A stretch of DNA of 64,000 bases from Pontimicrobium aquaticum (GCF_005047595.1 NZ_SUPL01000006.1:1-64000), one strand, 5' to 3'; numbered from the stretch's first letter, positions 27,367-36,816 are shown. The notes: generated from the sequence alone by a model not told the origin. Program-made: numbers and translations.

Positions 27367-29127
27367 TTATATTAAAGCCTTAAAATAATTTAATAAAACA
27401 GTATCGTTTACTATTCTTGGTGTACATACTTCTAAAAGCTTTGGAGTATTAGTTTCACTGTAAAAATCTATGAGTTGTTTGTTTAAATCTTCAAGGTTTT
27501 CTACTCTCGCATAATCTACATTATACATGGCGCAAAGATGCTTTGCTTCCATATTGTGCCTAGTTTCAAAATAGGTATCAAAATTTTCGGTGTTTTTATG
27601 TCCTGGAAGAATTCTAAAAATACCTCCTCCTTCATTATTCAATAAAATAATTCTAAAGTTTTTAGGAATGTAATTATTCCATAAGGCATTACTATCATAG
27701 AAAAAACTCAAATCACCTGTAATAAAAACTGTTTGTTTATTACTAACCGCTGCACAACCTATAGCTGTACTTGTACTACCATCAATACCACTTGTACCTC
27801 TATTACAGTAAATTTGTATAGATTTATTAATGTTAAACAACTGTGCATAACGAACTGTTGCGCTATTGGCTAATTGTAAAATTGACTGCTTTGGTAAGGA
27901 TTTTAAAATCTTTTCAAAGGCTTTTAAATCTGAAAACGGACTAGATTTTAAATACAATTTATGTTTGGTTTGACGATGCCTTTTTACAGAATGCCATACG
28001 TCTTGATAATTACTTTTAGTTACATGAGTAACTTTTTTAAAGAATTCTGAAAAAAATTGATTAGGGCTAACTTTTACATGATTATCTAAACAAAAAAACG
28101 TGTCGTTAACATGTAACTCATCAATATGCCAATGATGCTCTGGTTGATACTTTCTCAAAAAGGCTTTTATCTTTTTAGACACTATTAAACCTCCAAAAGT
28201 TACAAGGATTTCTGGTTGTAGCTGTTTAAATTGTTCCTCGGTTAAAGGCGCAATTATTTTATCAATATTAGGAAAAAAATCAGGATGATGAAGATTAGAA
28301 GTCGTTTCAGTAAATACAATGACACTTTCATCGTTGGCTAGTTCATCTAGCCATTCTTGACTAATACTATTAGGTGCATTAACGCCAATTAATACCATTT
28401 TTTTCTTAGCATGATACCATTGATCTACCAAGTTATCTATTAAGTTCTCATCAACATTTCGCTGTTTTGTTATAACTTTTTCAACCTTAGGGTTTACTAA
28501 AAACTCATCTACCATATCATATAAGGGCTCGTCAAAAGGAACATTAATATGAACAGGTCCTTTTTTGTGAATTGCTGTATTGATAGCTAAATTTATCTCC
28601 TCTTCATTTTGACTTTGAATATTTTTTTGAATACCAAGTAGTTTCTCTAACTTACTTTCTAGGTTTTTTATAATTGCAGGTTCATTATTTTGAGTAAAAC
28701 CATTCTCAACCCTAACATCTTGTCTTAAATTTGCTGAATATAAAATATGATTTTTATAAACGTTTTCTTGATTAATAGTTTGTCCATCTCCAACACCAAT
28801 TAAATGTTTAGGCCTATCAGCAGAAATAACAACTAAAGGAATATTACTATAAAAAGCTTCGGCAACTGCTGGATAATAATTTAATAAAGCACTTCCTGAA
28901 GTACACACTAAAGCAATGGGCTTTTGTAATTGCTGTGCTATTCCTAAGGCAAAAAAAGCAGCACAACGCTCATCTACAATGCTATAACATTTAAAATAAT
29001 CGTGATTAGAAAAACCAATAGTTAATGGCGCATTTCTACTCCCTGGAGAAATAACAATATGCTGCACTTCTTTAGCTTTACAAAGCTGAATTACGGTTTG
29101 TGCTAAGGGAATTTTTGGTAGTTTCAT
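27367..29127 (-). CDS. menD: SEPHCHC synthase
   Basis: ThDP-dependent enzyme joining isochorismate and 2-oxoglutarate in the first committed step of menaquinone synthesis. 586 aa. N-terminal pyrimidine domain with VISPGSRNAPLT and the conserved glutamate (SIVDERCAAFFALG), a central domain, and a C-terminal ThDP domain with GTSGIDGSTSTAIG and the cofactor motif GDLSFFYDSNALWNN. It is not fused to MenH. It lies 32 bp after menF. Confidence 0.96.
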   Translation of the reverse strand: MKLPKIPLAQTVIQLCKAKEVQHIVISPGSRNAPLTIGFSNHDYFKCYSIVDERCAAFFALGIAQQLQKPIALVCTSGSALLNYYPAVAEAFYSNIPLVVISADRPKHLIGVGDGQTINQENVYKNHILYSANLRQDVRVENGFTQNNEPAIIKNLESKLEKLLGIQKNIQSQNEEEINLAINTAIHKKGPVHINVPFDEPLYDMVDEFLVNPKVEKVITKQRNVDENLIDNLVDQWYHAKKKMVLIGVNAPNSISQEWLDELANDESVIVFTETTSNLHHPDFFPNIDKIIAPLTEEQFKQLQPEILVTFGGLIVSKKIKAFLRKYQPEHHWHIDELHVNDTFFCLDNHVKVSPNQFFSEFFKKVTHVTKSNYQDVWHSVKRHRQTKHKLYLKSSPFSDLKAFEKILKSLPKQSILQLANSATVRYAQLFNINKSIQIYCNRGTSGIDGSTSTAIGCAAVSNKQTVFITGDLSFFYDSNALWNNYIPKNFRIILLNNEGGGIFRILPGHKNTENFDTYFETRHNMEAKHLCAMYNVDYARVENLEDLNKQLIDFYSETNTPKLLEVCTPRIVNDTVLLNYFKALI

Positions 29128-29159
29128 TTAATACACAAAGTTATTTATAATACTTGGTT

Positions 29160-30278
29160 TTAAGAAACTATAACGTTTTTAATCGTATTGGTTTTATTTA
29201 CAGTTTCTTGCCACTCATTTTCAGCTATGGAATCTTTAGTAATTCCTCCTCCAACATATAAAATAGCTTTAGTATTTTTAAGTTGCATACACCTTAAATT
29301 AACAAACAGGTTAGTAGAGCGCTTATTAAAACTATAAGCCCTGTTTTCGATGTTTCTTGTTCCAGAGCGAGGTTCAATTTTAGTTTCTTTATTAAGTTCC
29401 CCAAGAAATCCTGAATAGAATTCGCGATTGTAATGTTCGTTATCTAAAACAAATTGCATCGCATCAATCTTTGGCAAGCCACAAACTGCAGGTGTTGGAT
29501 GCAATTTTAATATAAGCTTTTGCATGTTTTTTGAATGATTTAACTCACCTGTTATATCTGTTCGTAAATGTAACAGTTTTCCTGCTTTTACTGTTCTAAC
29601 TTCAGAGACATCCATGTTGTTAATGCTGTTCTTTAGTGTTTCTACAACATAATCAGATACTATTTGCTGCTCTTCTTTTTCTTTATAATCCCAATCAACT
29701 TCCAGTGTTCCTTCATAATCTTGAGTTCCTGCTAAAGCCATTGTCGAAAATTTATTTCTTTCAATACTTAACAAGGTTTCTGGTGTTGCTCCTAACCACA
29801 TACCAACCTTTGGGTGATACCAACAATACACAAAAGCAGAATTATAACTATTTAAAAGCGTTTTAAATAGTTTTATAGGATCTAGTGGTAATTCGGTTTC
29901 TAAAACTTCTTTCCTGGAAACTACAACTTTTTGAAGCTCTTTTTTATTAATAGCTGTAACAGCTTTTTTAATTAAGTTAATATGATGCAACTTATCATTA
30001 TCTACTTTAAAAGAAATAGGTGTTTCTTCTTCAACAACAATATCTTCAGTTGTTAATAATGTTCTTGATTTACTGTAGGGCATTAAAATGGCATCTTTTC
30101 TAATATCGAAAGGTGCAAACACAAAACCTGTTTCGGTATAATCCTCTATTTTATAGAGCACATCATCTTTTTGTAAAATAACCTTGGTTTCAAAGGTGTT
30201 TGGCAAACTGTAAGCAACAAAAGGTAGTTCTTTATTATAATGTTCAATAATATAATCGTAAAAATCTTTTGAAGTCAT
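29160..30278 (-). CDS. menF: Isochorismate synthase
   Basis: Converts chorismate to isochorismate; 372 aa. Chorismate-binding domain features are the catalytic Lys in LQKVVVSRKEV, the GATPETLL motif, HPTPAVCGLPK and FYSGFLG, ending in FVNLRCMQL. The frame is open to a TTG at 30305, but that would overlap the thioesterase gene; the ATG at 30278 (MTSKDFYDYI) leaves a 4-bp gap and is preferred. It is in the thioesterase-menF-menD operon. Confidence 0.94.
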   Translation of the reverse strand: MTSKDFYDYIIEHYNKELPFVAYSLPNTFETKVILQKDDVLYKIEDYTETGFVFAPFDIRKDAILMPYSKSRTLLTTEDIVVEEETPISFKVDNDKLHHINLIKKAVTAINKKELQKVVVSRKEVLETELPLDPIKLFKTLLNSYNSAFVYCWYHPKVGMWLGATPETLLSIERNKFSTMALAGTQDYEGTLEVDWDYKEKEEQQIVSDYVVETLKNSINNMDVSEVRTVKAGKLLHLRTDITGELNHSKNMQKLILKLHPTPAVCGLPKIDAMQFVLDNEHYNREFYSGFLGELNKETKIEPRSGTRNIENRAYSFNKRSTNLFVNLRCMQLKNTKAILYVGGGITKDSIAENEWQETVNKTNTIKNVIVS

Positions 30279-30282
30279 ATAG

Positions 30283-30708
30283 TTATTCAGGTTTTGGAAT
30301 TGCAACTGTGGTTAACTTACAAACAGATATTAGGTTTTTATTATCATCAGTAATTTTAACTTCTAATAATTGAGTTGTTCTTCCTTTATGTACAAAAGTG
30401 GCTTTTGCATATACATGACCATCTTTTACACTCTTTATATGATTCGCTGAAATTTCGATACCACGAACAAATACCTCTTTTAAATCTAGAAATATATGTG
30501 CTGCAAAACTTCCTGTTGTTTCTGCCAAAGCTACTGTAGCTCCACCATGAAGCACACCATCTGGTTGGTAAACTCTAGAGTTTACTGGCATTTTAGCAAC
30601 AACAAAATCGTCTCCATAGTCAATAAATTCAATATTTAAAGTTTCCATTAAAGTGTTTTTACAAATAGAATTTGCTTGAGTTAACACATCTTCCTTAGAT
30701 AATTGCAT
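30283..30708 (-). CDS. menI: Hotdog-fold thioesterase, probable DHNA-CoA hydrolase (MenI)
   Basis: 141 aa hotdog thioesterase of the PaaI/YdiI type. The motif HGGATVALAETTGSFAAHIF closely resembles the E. coli YdiI/MenI active-site helix, including the catalytic Glu. The gene heads the menF-menD operon with a 4-bp gap, so release of dihydroxynaphthoate from its CoA thioester, a known role of such proteins, is the best assignment. It was once widely annotated as PaaI; a phenylacetate role has no support here. Confidence 0.82.
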   Translation of the reverse strand: MQLSKEDVLTQANSICKNTLMETLNIEFIDYGDDFVVAKMPVNSRVYQPDGVLHGGATVALAETTGSFAAHIFLDLKEVFVRGIEISANHIKSVKDGHVYAKATFVHKGRTTQLLEVKITDDNKNLISVCKLTTVAIPKPE

Positions 30709-30733
30709 ATAAAAGTTTACTTTTAATCTCTAG

Positions 30734-30749
30734 TTTGTAAATGTACAAA
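30734..30749. promoter_or_regulatory. Inverted repeat in the divergent thioesterase/hydrolase gap
   Basis: TTTGTA, 4-nt spacer, TACAAA. It lies in the 54-bp gap between the two divergent starts (30708 and 30763). It could be an operator or part of paired promoters; the evidence is symmetry alone. Confidence 0.3.
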
Positions 30750-30762
30750 ACCAGTATCAAAA

Positions 30763-31401
30763 ATGAATTCAGTTGAAAAAGAAATATCATACAAAACCAC
30801 AAACTCTTACTCTACTTTAAATGCACTTACCGAAAAGGCCAAAAATGTATGGTTTGTGTGTCATGGTATGAGTTATTTGAGTCGTTATTTTTTAAAGTAT
30901 TTTAAAGAGCTTCATCCTGAAGAAAACTATATTATTGCGCCTCAAGCACAGAGTAAATATTATATTCAACCAGATTTTAAGCATGTTGGCGCTAGTTGGC
31001 TTACAAAAGAAAATACTTTGAAAGAAACAGAAAATGTCATGCGCTATTTTGATACGGTTTTTAATGCAGAAAATATTCCAGAAGACAAGAATTTAATTGT
31101 TTTAGGTTATTCGCAAGGAGTAAGCGTTGCTATGCGTTATGTAGCATCAAGGCAGTTACAATGCAATCGGTTAGTTTTAATGTCTGGTGGCATTCCTAAA
31201 GAGTTGAAAGCTGATGATTTTAAGTTTCTAAAAAACACAAAAGTGACTATGATTTATGGTACTAAAGATGAGTATTTAAATCAAAAACGTATGCAATATG
31301 AAACTGAACGTGTGAATGAATTATTTGCAAATAATGTAACTATCATTCCTTTTGATGGAAAACATATAGTGAATGTTGAACTGATTAATAATTTGGTATG
31401 A
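30763..31401 (+). CDS. Alpha/beta hydrolase, esterase-like
   Basis: 212 aa. The nucleophile elbow is G-Y-S117-Q-G in LIVLGYSQGVSVAMRY, oxyanion region FVCHGMS near 31-37, and the terminal His probably in FDGKHIVN. It resembles the phospholipase/carboxylesterase class. It lacks features that would identify it as MenH, although it sits next to the men operon. The stop overlaps the following ATG by 4 bp (31398-31401), so it is translationally coupled to the acetyltransferase. Confidence 0.8.
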   Translation: MNSVEKEISYKTTNSYSTLNALTEKAKNVWFVCHGMSYLSRYFLKYFKELHPEENYIIAPQAQSKYYIQPDFKHVGASWLTKENTLKETENVMRYFDTVFNAENIPEDKNLIVLGYSQGVSVAMRYVASRQLQCNRLVLMSGGIPKELKADDFKFLKNTKVTMIYGTKDEYLNQKRMQYETERVNELFANNVTIIPFDGKHIVNVELINNLV

Positions 31402-31973
31402 TTGCACCTACTTTAGAAAACGACCGTGTAAAACTCACCTTGCTTGGCATGAGTAATTTTGAAAACTTACTTGATGTTTCAAGTCAAAAAGATTTAATAC
31501 AATTTTCACCTAGTGATATTTCTACACATGAAAAACTAAAAGCCTATGTACAAACCGCTGTAGATGGGTATTATCATAAAACCATTATTCCATTTATAAT
31601 ATATGACAAGCAAAATCAGGCTTATGCTGGAAGCACACGTTTTGGACTCATTAACTGGAAGAATAAAGTATTACATATTGGCTGGACATGGATTGGCAAA
31701 CAGTTTCAAGGCACTGGTTTAAATAAACATATGAAGTTTTTAATGCTGCAATATGCTTTTGAAACTTTAGAATTTGACAAAGTAGAATTTAGAATAGACG
31801 AACGAAACATAGCCTCACGAAAGGCGGTTGAAAAACTTAATGCGAAACTTGAAGGCATTCTAAGAAAAGACACCTTAATGCTTGATGGTTTTAAGCGAAG
31901 CACCTGTTGTTATGGTATTTTAAAAGAAGAGTGGCCACATATTAAACAAGCCGTTTTCAAAGGGTTTGAATAA
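31398..31973 (+). CDS. GNAT-family acetyltransferase (RimJ/RimL-like)
   Basis: 191 aa. N-terminal LENDRVKLTLLGMSNFENLLDVS, the acetyl-CoA loop region around IGKQFQGTGLNKHMKFL, and the late strand/helix FRIDERNIASRKAVEKLNAKLEG are characteristic of RimJ/L-type acetyltransferases, which acetylate protein N termini or small molecules. The substrate is unknown. Its start codon lies within the stop of the hydrolase. Confidence 0.88.
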   Translation: MIAPTLENDRVKLTLLGMSNFENLLDVSSQKDLIQFSPSDISTHEKLKAYVQTAVDGYYHKTIIPFIIYDKQNQAYAGSTRFGLINWKNKVLHIGWTWIGKQFQGTGLNKHMKFLMLQYAFETLEFDKVEFRIDERNIASRKAVEKLNAKLEGILRKDTLMLDGFKRSTCCYGILKEEWPHIKQAVFKGFE

Positions 31974-31993
31974 ATTAGGCTCACAGTTATATA

Positions 31994-32269
31994 TCAACGC
32001 ATTAATTGTTGCAATCTTTCCAGTTTATCAATCACTTCATTAACAGAAAAACTTTTTATAAACCTGTATTGTTCCTTTTTATATACCATAATCAAGACAA
32101 CAGGTAGTGTAAATACTAAATGTTGCGCAGCTAATTCTTGTTGTTGCTCTACGTCAATAATGGTAAATTTTATATCTGGGAATTGAGTCGTAACACTAGT
32201 TAATAATTTAGGTTTTAAAACTTGGCAAACACTACAAGTCCTACTGGAAAAAAATAGAAGTTCAATCAT
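31994..32269 (-). CDS. Thioredoxin-like protein
   Basis: 91 aa, compact thioredoxin fold starting MIELLFFSSRTCSVCQVLKP with the redox pair Cys12 and Cys15. A cis-Pro lies in FTLPVVLIM. No signal peptide. It is shorter than classical thioredoxin (about 105 aa), like many thiol reductase variants of this phylum. Partner unknown. Confidence 0.8.
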   Translation of the reverse strand: MIELLFFSSRTCSVCQVLKPKLLTSVTTQFPDIKFTIIDVEQQQELAAQHLVFTLPVVLIMVYKKEQYRFIKSFSVNEVIDKLERLQQLMR

Positions 32270-32424
32270 TACTTTAATGACAATTATTTGATACGCTTAG
32301 ATTGCGTTATAAAAAAGTTCTTGCTAACCAACCATTGAGTTCTTAAAACCCTCAAACAAAGTTACAGTACTAATTTTAGGTGTTTTTATTGGATGCAAAT
32401 ATATTGAAAATTAAAAACGTAAAT

Positions 32425-33372
32425 CTACTTTACCAAACGTTCAACAATAGCTTTTGTAGGTAATATTTCGTTGGTGTATTCTATACTTGGTCCTGCAACC
32501 CAAACCGTTTTATAAGTAGCTTTAGTTGCTGCTTTTTCTGTTGCTTTCATGCCTATTGAAAACCGAATCATTTTAACCCACTTTTTAAGCTTTCTGTTCT
32601 TGTTAAGCAGACTTTCTATCCAAGTGGCTTTTGTTCCAATTTTTTGCACATAAGGTGTATTGATGACTGTACATGGCGTCCCAGAAATACGTTCGGTCAC
32701 TACAATATCGTCAGCTCCATAATCCACACAAGCTTGTTTATACTCATAAGTTACATTAGCTTCTACTGATGCTATAAAAGGACTTCCCACTGAAACACCT
32801 GCTGCACCATAACTCAGCATTCTATCAATATCTGCTTTACAACCAACACCACCAGCAGAAATAACAGGAATACTACAATTAGCCACTAAATGCTTAATTA
32901 ATTCTTCAGGAGATGTATCACCTCTATGCCCTCCTGCTTGGTTATTAACCGCAATAATAGCATCTGCACCTAAATGCTCTACTTTTTTGGCAAACTTTAA
33001 GTCAACCACATCGCAAAACACTTTAATTCCTGCTTTATGCGCTTGTTTTATTGTTTCTTCTGGACTACCAAGTGATGTTATAATAAAATCGCAACCTTCT
33101 TCGCATAACACTTCTAATTGTCCTTTATACTTCACATTAGACTTATTCACAATAAGGTTGAATCCAAACGAACCTCCTTCTACTTTTGCTTCTTTTAGCT
33201 CTTTTATAGCTAATCGCAATTCGTCTAGAGTTCTATAATTAAGAGCAGGAATACATCCTGCAATACCACCTTTCATAGCCTCTATCACCATTTTAGTATT
33301 AGAAACTAAAAACATTGGTGCCTGTATAACTGGGTATGTAATTTGAAGAAGTTTGGTAAGTTTTGTAGCCAT
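32425..33372 (-). CDS. Nitronate monooxygenase (NMO) family flavoprotein
   Basis: 315 aa, FMN-dependent TIM barrel. N-terminal YPVIQAPMFLVSNTKMV, the NNQAGGHRG motif (about 142-150) and ISAGGVGCKADIDRML are characteristic of the 2-nitropropane dioxygenase/NMO family, which oxidises nitronates; some members instead are enoyl reductases. The frame begins with TTG at 33375; the ATG at 33372 is the better start. A TAnnTTTG -7 box and a palindrome lie just upstream. Confidence 0.86.
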   Translation of the reverse strand: MATKLTKLLQITYPVIQAPMFLVSNTKMVIEAMKGGIAGCIPALNYRTLDELRLAIKELKEAKVEGGSFGFNLIVNKSNVKYKGQLEVLCEEGCDFIITSLGSPEETIKQAHKAGIKVFCDVVDLKFAKKVEHLGADAIIAVNNQAGGHRGDTSPEELIKHLVANCSIPVISAGGVGCKADIDRMLSYGAAGVSVGSPFIASVEANVTYEYKQACVDYGADDIVVTERISGTPCTVINTPYVQKIGTKATWIESLLNKNRKLKKWVKMIRFSIGMKATEKAATKATYKTVWVAGPSIEYTNEILPTKAIVERLVK

Positions 33373-33388
33373 CAAAATTTAATTTAAA

Positions 33389-33396
33389 CAAATATA
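33389..33396 (-). promoter_or_regulatory. Candidate -7 box of the NMO-family gene
   Basis: On the minus strand this reads TATATTTG, matching TAnnTTTG, 16 bp before the ATG at 33372. The -33 region is taken up by the palindrome at 33403-33418. Confidence 0.45.
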
Positions 33397-33402
33397 ATAA
33401 TT

Positions 33403-33418
33403 ATTATGCATGCATAAT
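33403..33418. promoter_or_regulatory. 16-bp perfect palindrome, candidate operator
   Basis: ATTATGCATGCATAAT is fully symmetric. It lies 6 bp from the NMO -7 box, where RNA polymerase would bind, and 109 bp from the divergent start at 33527. This position suits a repressor site, but no regulator is adjacent. Confidence 0.45.
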
Positions 33419-33526
33419 TGTTTTTGGAAAATTATGGGATGAAAAGTAATCAACATGACCAATATCATTGTGGAATCATTACTTAATAAGTACTTTTCCA
33501 TTATGAACCCATAAAAATAAAAAATT

Positions 33527-34027
33527 ATGAAAAAATTAATTATTGGTTTATTTATTTTTGGGCTAACCACCCAAATGTTTTCACAGATAACAAAGTTACC
33601 AGAGGTAACAATTAAAGCTGTAAACTATAAATATTTAAGTGCCGTAGATGAGAATATAGAAGATATTAATGTTCTAAATTTAGAAGAGATTGTTGCAAAG
33701 TATAATTTAAAAAAAACGGATTTGTACAATGATGAATACGATTCTTACTCTGTCACTTTTTATATTCCAGAAGGTCACATTATTGCCGCTTACGATGAAA
33801 ATGGAAATCTTTTGAGAACCATTGAAAGATTTAAAGATGTAAAACTACCTATGAATATCCGTAAAAAGGTAATGCAAAAATTTCCAAATTGGGAAATTAC
33901 TAGCGATGTTTACACCGTTAAATACGAAAGTAAAGATGGTATGGCTAAAAAGGAATACAAAATGAAGTTAGCTAATTCCGGAGAGGTTATTAGAATTAAA
34001 GTAGATGGAGACGGTAACATTATGTAA
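33527..34027 (+). CDS. Secreted PepSY-like protein of unknown function
   Basis: 166 aa with a signal peptide (residues 1-20, MFSQ end). The mature part shows LPMNIRKKVMQKFPNWEITSDVYTVKYE, as in the PepSY-like/BLIP-related beta domains common in secreted flavobacterial proteins. The closing strand ends IRIKVDGDGNIM. It has no catalytic motif. It is followed by a strong hairpin terminator. Confidence 0.65.
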   Translation: MKKLIIGLFIFGLTTQMFSQITKLPEVTIKAVNYKYLSAVDENIEDINVLNLEEIVAKYNLKKTDLYNDEYDSYSVTFYIPEGHIIAAYDENGNLLRTIERFKDVKLPMNIRKKVMQKFPNWEITSDVYTVKYESKDGMAKKEYKMKLANSGEVIRIKVDGDGNIM

Positions 34028-34051
34028 CTTTAATAAAAGTTATTAACTAAA

Positions 34052-34081
34052 AAAAGCGCAACCATTTTTGGTTGCGCTTTT
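34052..34081. terminator. Bidirectional terminator between the PepSY-like gene and dnaK
   Basis: A 12-bp stem (AAAAGCGCAACC, 34052-34063, with 34070-34081) and a 6-nt loop, flanked by A-runs and T-runs on both sides. It lies between two converging genes (stops 34027 and 34104) and probably ends both transcripts. Confidence 0.88.
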
Positions 34082-34103
34082 AAAATATAAATGTTAAAAT
34101 AAT

Positions 34104-36014
34104 TTATTTTACTTCTTCAAAATCTACATCTTCAACATCATTACCTTCTTCAGAAGGTTGTCCATTTTGACTTGCATCAGGACCAGCTTGTGCTCCACCT
34201 TGTTGTGCTTCGGCTTGCGCTTTGTACATTTCTTCTGAAGCAACTTTCCAAGCTTCGTTAATTTTCTCTAAAGCTGGTGTAATTACCTCTAAATCTTTAG
34301 ACTCATAAGCTTTTTTCAATTCTTCTAAAGCATCTTCGATTGGTTTCTTTTTATCATCAGATAACTTGTCACCAAACTCTTCTAACTGTTTTTCCGTTTG
34401 GAAAATCATAGAATCTGCTTCATTTAATTTTTGAGCTTGTTCTGCTGCCGCCTTATCAGCTTCTGCATTTGCTTCAGCATCAGCTTTCATTTTCTCGATT
34501 TCTTCTTCAGTTAAACCAGAAGATGCTTCAATACGAATATCTTGAGATTTCCCTGTAGCTTTATCTGTAGCAGATACCTTAATAATACCATTGGCATCAA
34601 TGTCGAACGTTACTTCAATTTGAGGTGTACCACGTCTTGCTGGTGGAATACCATCTAAATGGAAACGTCCAATCGTTTTATTATCTGCAGCCATAGCTCT
34701 TTCTCCTTGTAGTACATGAATTTCTACTGAAGGTTGATTATCTGCGGCTGTTGAGAACACTTGTGATTTCTTGGTAGGAATGGTCGTATTTGCCTCAATA
34801 AGCTTTGTCATTACATTACCCATAGTTTCAATACCAAGAGATAAAGGTGTTACGTCTAATAAAAGTACATCTTTAACATCTCCTGTTAGTACACCACCTT
34901 GAATTCCAGCTCCTACAGCAACAACTTCGTCAGGGTTTACACCTTTACTTGGTTTTTTACCAAAGAACTTTTCAACAGCTTCTTGTACTGCTGGAATACG
35001 TGTAGAACCACCAACTAATATAATTTCATCGATATCACTTTTAGATAATCCAGCTGCTTTAAGTGCAGATTGACAAGGCTCTATTGTACGTTTTACTAAA
35101 TCGTCTATTAACTGCTCAAACTTTGAACGTGTTAATGTACGTACTAAGTGCTTTGGTCCGCTTGCAGTTGCAGTGATATATGGTAAATTAATTTCTGTTT
35201 GAGAAGATGAAGACAACTCAATCTTTGCTTTTTCTGCAGCTTCTTTTAAACGTTGTAAAGACATTGGGTCTTTACGTAAATCCATACCTTCTTCTGCGTT
35301 AAACTCATCAGCTAACCAGTTGATGATTTTCTCATCCACATCGTCACCACCTAAATGTGTATCTCCATCTGTTGAAAGTACTTCAAATACACCGTCTCCT
35401 AATTCAAGGATAGATACATCGTGTGTTCCTCCACCAAAATCAAATACTACAATTTTTTGGTCTGTTCCTTTTTTGTCTAGACCATATGCTAATGCGGCTG
35501 CTGTAGGTTCGTTAATAATACGTCTTACTTTTAAACCTGCTATTTCTCCTGCTTCTTTTGTAGCTTGACGCTGAGAATCGTTAAAATATGCTGGTACAGT
35601 AATAACTGCTTCGCTTACATCTTGACCTAAATAGTCTTCGGCTGTTTTCTTCATTTTTTGAAGCACCATTGCCGATAATTCTTGAGGTGTGTATAAACGA
35701 CCATCAATATCCACTCTAGGAGTATCGTTATCGCCTTTTACCACTTTATATGGTACACGCTCTGCTTCTTTTTTAGACTCAGAATACTTATTGCCCATAA
35801 AACGCTTTATTGAGTAAACCGTTTTAGTTGGGTTAGTTACTGCTTGACGCTTTGCTGGATCACCAACCTTAATTTCACCACCTTCAACAAAAGCGATTAC
35901 AGATGGTGTTGTACGTTTCCCTTCTGCATTTGGGATTACAACAGGTTCGTTACCTTCCATAACAGAAACACAAGAGTTTGTTGTTCCTAAGTCAATTCCA
36001 ATAATTTTACTCAT
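34104..36014 (-). CDS. dnaK: Molecular chaperone DnaK (Hsp70)
   Basis: ATP-driven chaperone for nascent and misfolded proteins. 636 aa, normal length. The ATPase domain opens with [17 protein letters not shown] and has [14 protein letters not shown] and the phosphate loop [16 protein letters not shown]; the substrate domain begins around 390 ([13 protein letters not shown]), and the tail ends EDVDFEEVK, the usual DnaK C-terminal motif. No dnaJ or grpE lies beside it. It is transcribed alone, with an inverted repeat at 36090-36110 upstream. Confidence 0.98.
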   Translation of the reverse strand: MSKIIGIDLGTTNSCVSVMEGNEPVVIPNAEGKRTTPSVIAFVEGGEIKVGDPAKRQAVTNPTKTVYSIKRFMGNKYSESKKEAERVPYKVVKGDNDTPRVDIDGRLYTPQELSAMVLQKMKKTAEDYLGQDVSEAVITVPAYFNDSQRQATKEAGEIAGLKVRRIINEPTAAALAYGLDKKGTDQKIVVFDFGGGTHDVSILELGDGVFEVLSTDGDTHLGGDDVDEKIINWLADEFNAEEGMDLRKDPMSLQRLKEAAEKAKIELSSSSQTEINLPYITATASGPKHLVRTLTRSKFEQLIDDLVKRTIEPCQSALKAAGLSKSDIDEIILVGGSTRIPAVQEAVEKFFGKKPSKGVNPDEVVAVGAGIQGGVLTGDVKDVLLLDVTPLSLGIETMGNVMTKLIEANTTIPTKKSQVFSTAADNQPSVEIHVLQGERAMAADNKTIGRFHLDGIPPARRGTPQIEVTFDIDANGIIKVSATDKATGKSQDIRIEASSGLTEEEIEKMKADAEANAEADKAAAEQAQKLNEADSMIFQTEKQLEEFGDKLSDDKKKPIEDALEELKKAYESKDLEVITPALEKINEAWKVASEEMYKAQAEAQQGGAQAGPDASQNGQPSEEGNDVEDVDFEEVK

Positions 36015-36089
36015 AACTTTATTTATTCTTTACTTTGTTGTGTTGAATTTTCATTTTTAATTACACCTACTTATAGTCAATCATTATGC

Positions 36090-36110
36090 CATGTCAAAAA
36101 ATATGACATG
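36090..36110. promoter_or_regulatory. 7-bp inverted repeat upstream of dnaK
   Basis: CATGTCA (36090-36096), 7-nt spacer, TGACATG (36104-36110), with another ATGTCA directly after (36111-36116). It lies about 76 bp before the dnaK ATG. It is not the CIRCE element, so a different heat-shock regulator or a promoter element would be needed. Confidence 0.45.
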
Positions 36111-36288
36111 ATGTCAGAATATTTTTTTCAAAATATATTTAAGTGAATATCATTTTTGGTACATGATTTGATACAGAAGAAACAAAAACTATATTTTATG
36201 AAATGAGCCATAAAAAGAAGTTGATACCAACTGATAAGATTATTGGCGAATTACATTTGACCCATTTAAAAACTATAAATTTAAACAT

Positions 36289-36795
36289 ATGAAACGTTTA
36301 CTACCCTTATTAACAGTATTTACAGTATTATTTACCGCTTGCGAAGGACCACAAGGACCTCCTGGATTTGACGGTTTGGATGGACTAGATGGAGAGATTA
36401 TTGCTTCATCTGCTTTTGAAATTGAAGTGGATTTTAACTCCGCTAATAATTTCGAACATATTGAAGCTTATGGATTTGAAGTATTACCTTCTGATGTAAC
36501 TTTAGTTTATATTTTATGGACCACTGATAATGGTCAAGACATATGGCGCTTAACACCACAAACTGTTTACTTTAATGATAATAACAATTTAGTTTACAAC
36601 TTTGATTTTACACAAGATGATGTTCGACTATTTTTAGATGGCACAACAGATTTCAATACTTTAGATAGCGATTGGACCCAAGATCAAGTATTTAGAGTTG
36701 TTGTTGTTCCTGCCGATAATATCGATGGGATTGATGTAAATGATATCAATGCCGTGTTAAGTGCAAATGATATTCAAAGTTTTGATTTTAGATAA
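36289..36795 (+). CDS. Lipoprotein with a short collagen-like stalk
   Basis: 168 aa. A lipoprotein signal ends FTAC (Cys18). Directly after the lipidated Cys comes E-GPQGPPGFDGLDGLDGE, about five Gly-X-Y triplets. The rest is an acidic beta-rich domain (about 37-168) with no recognised family. Such small surface lipoproteins are known in flavobacteria; the triplets are too few to form a stable collagen helix on their own. It ends in a hairpin terminator. Confidence 0.7.
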   Translation: MKRLLPLLTVFTVLFTACEGPQGPPGFDGLDGLDGEIIASSAFEIEVDFNSANNFEHIEAYGFEVLPSDVTLVYILWTTDNGQDIWRLTPQTVYFNDNNNLVYNFDFTQDDVRLFLDGTTDFNTLDSDWTQDQVFRVVVVPADNIDGIDVNDINAVLSANDIQSFDFR

Positions 36796-36816
36796 ATAAA
36801 CATTTAGATAAAAATC

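Noticed and set aside
30763-31401. The alpha/beta hydrolase as MenH
   Set aside because: It is near the men genes but lacks distinguishing MenH features; kept as an unnamed hydrolase.
26903-34081. Two hairpins with AAAAGCG/CGCTTTT arms as copies of a dispersed repeat
   Set aside because: They share only the outer few bases; the inner stems differ and both have U-runs, so they are ordinary terminators.
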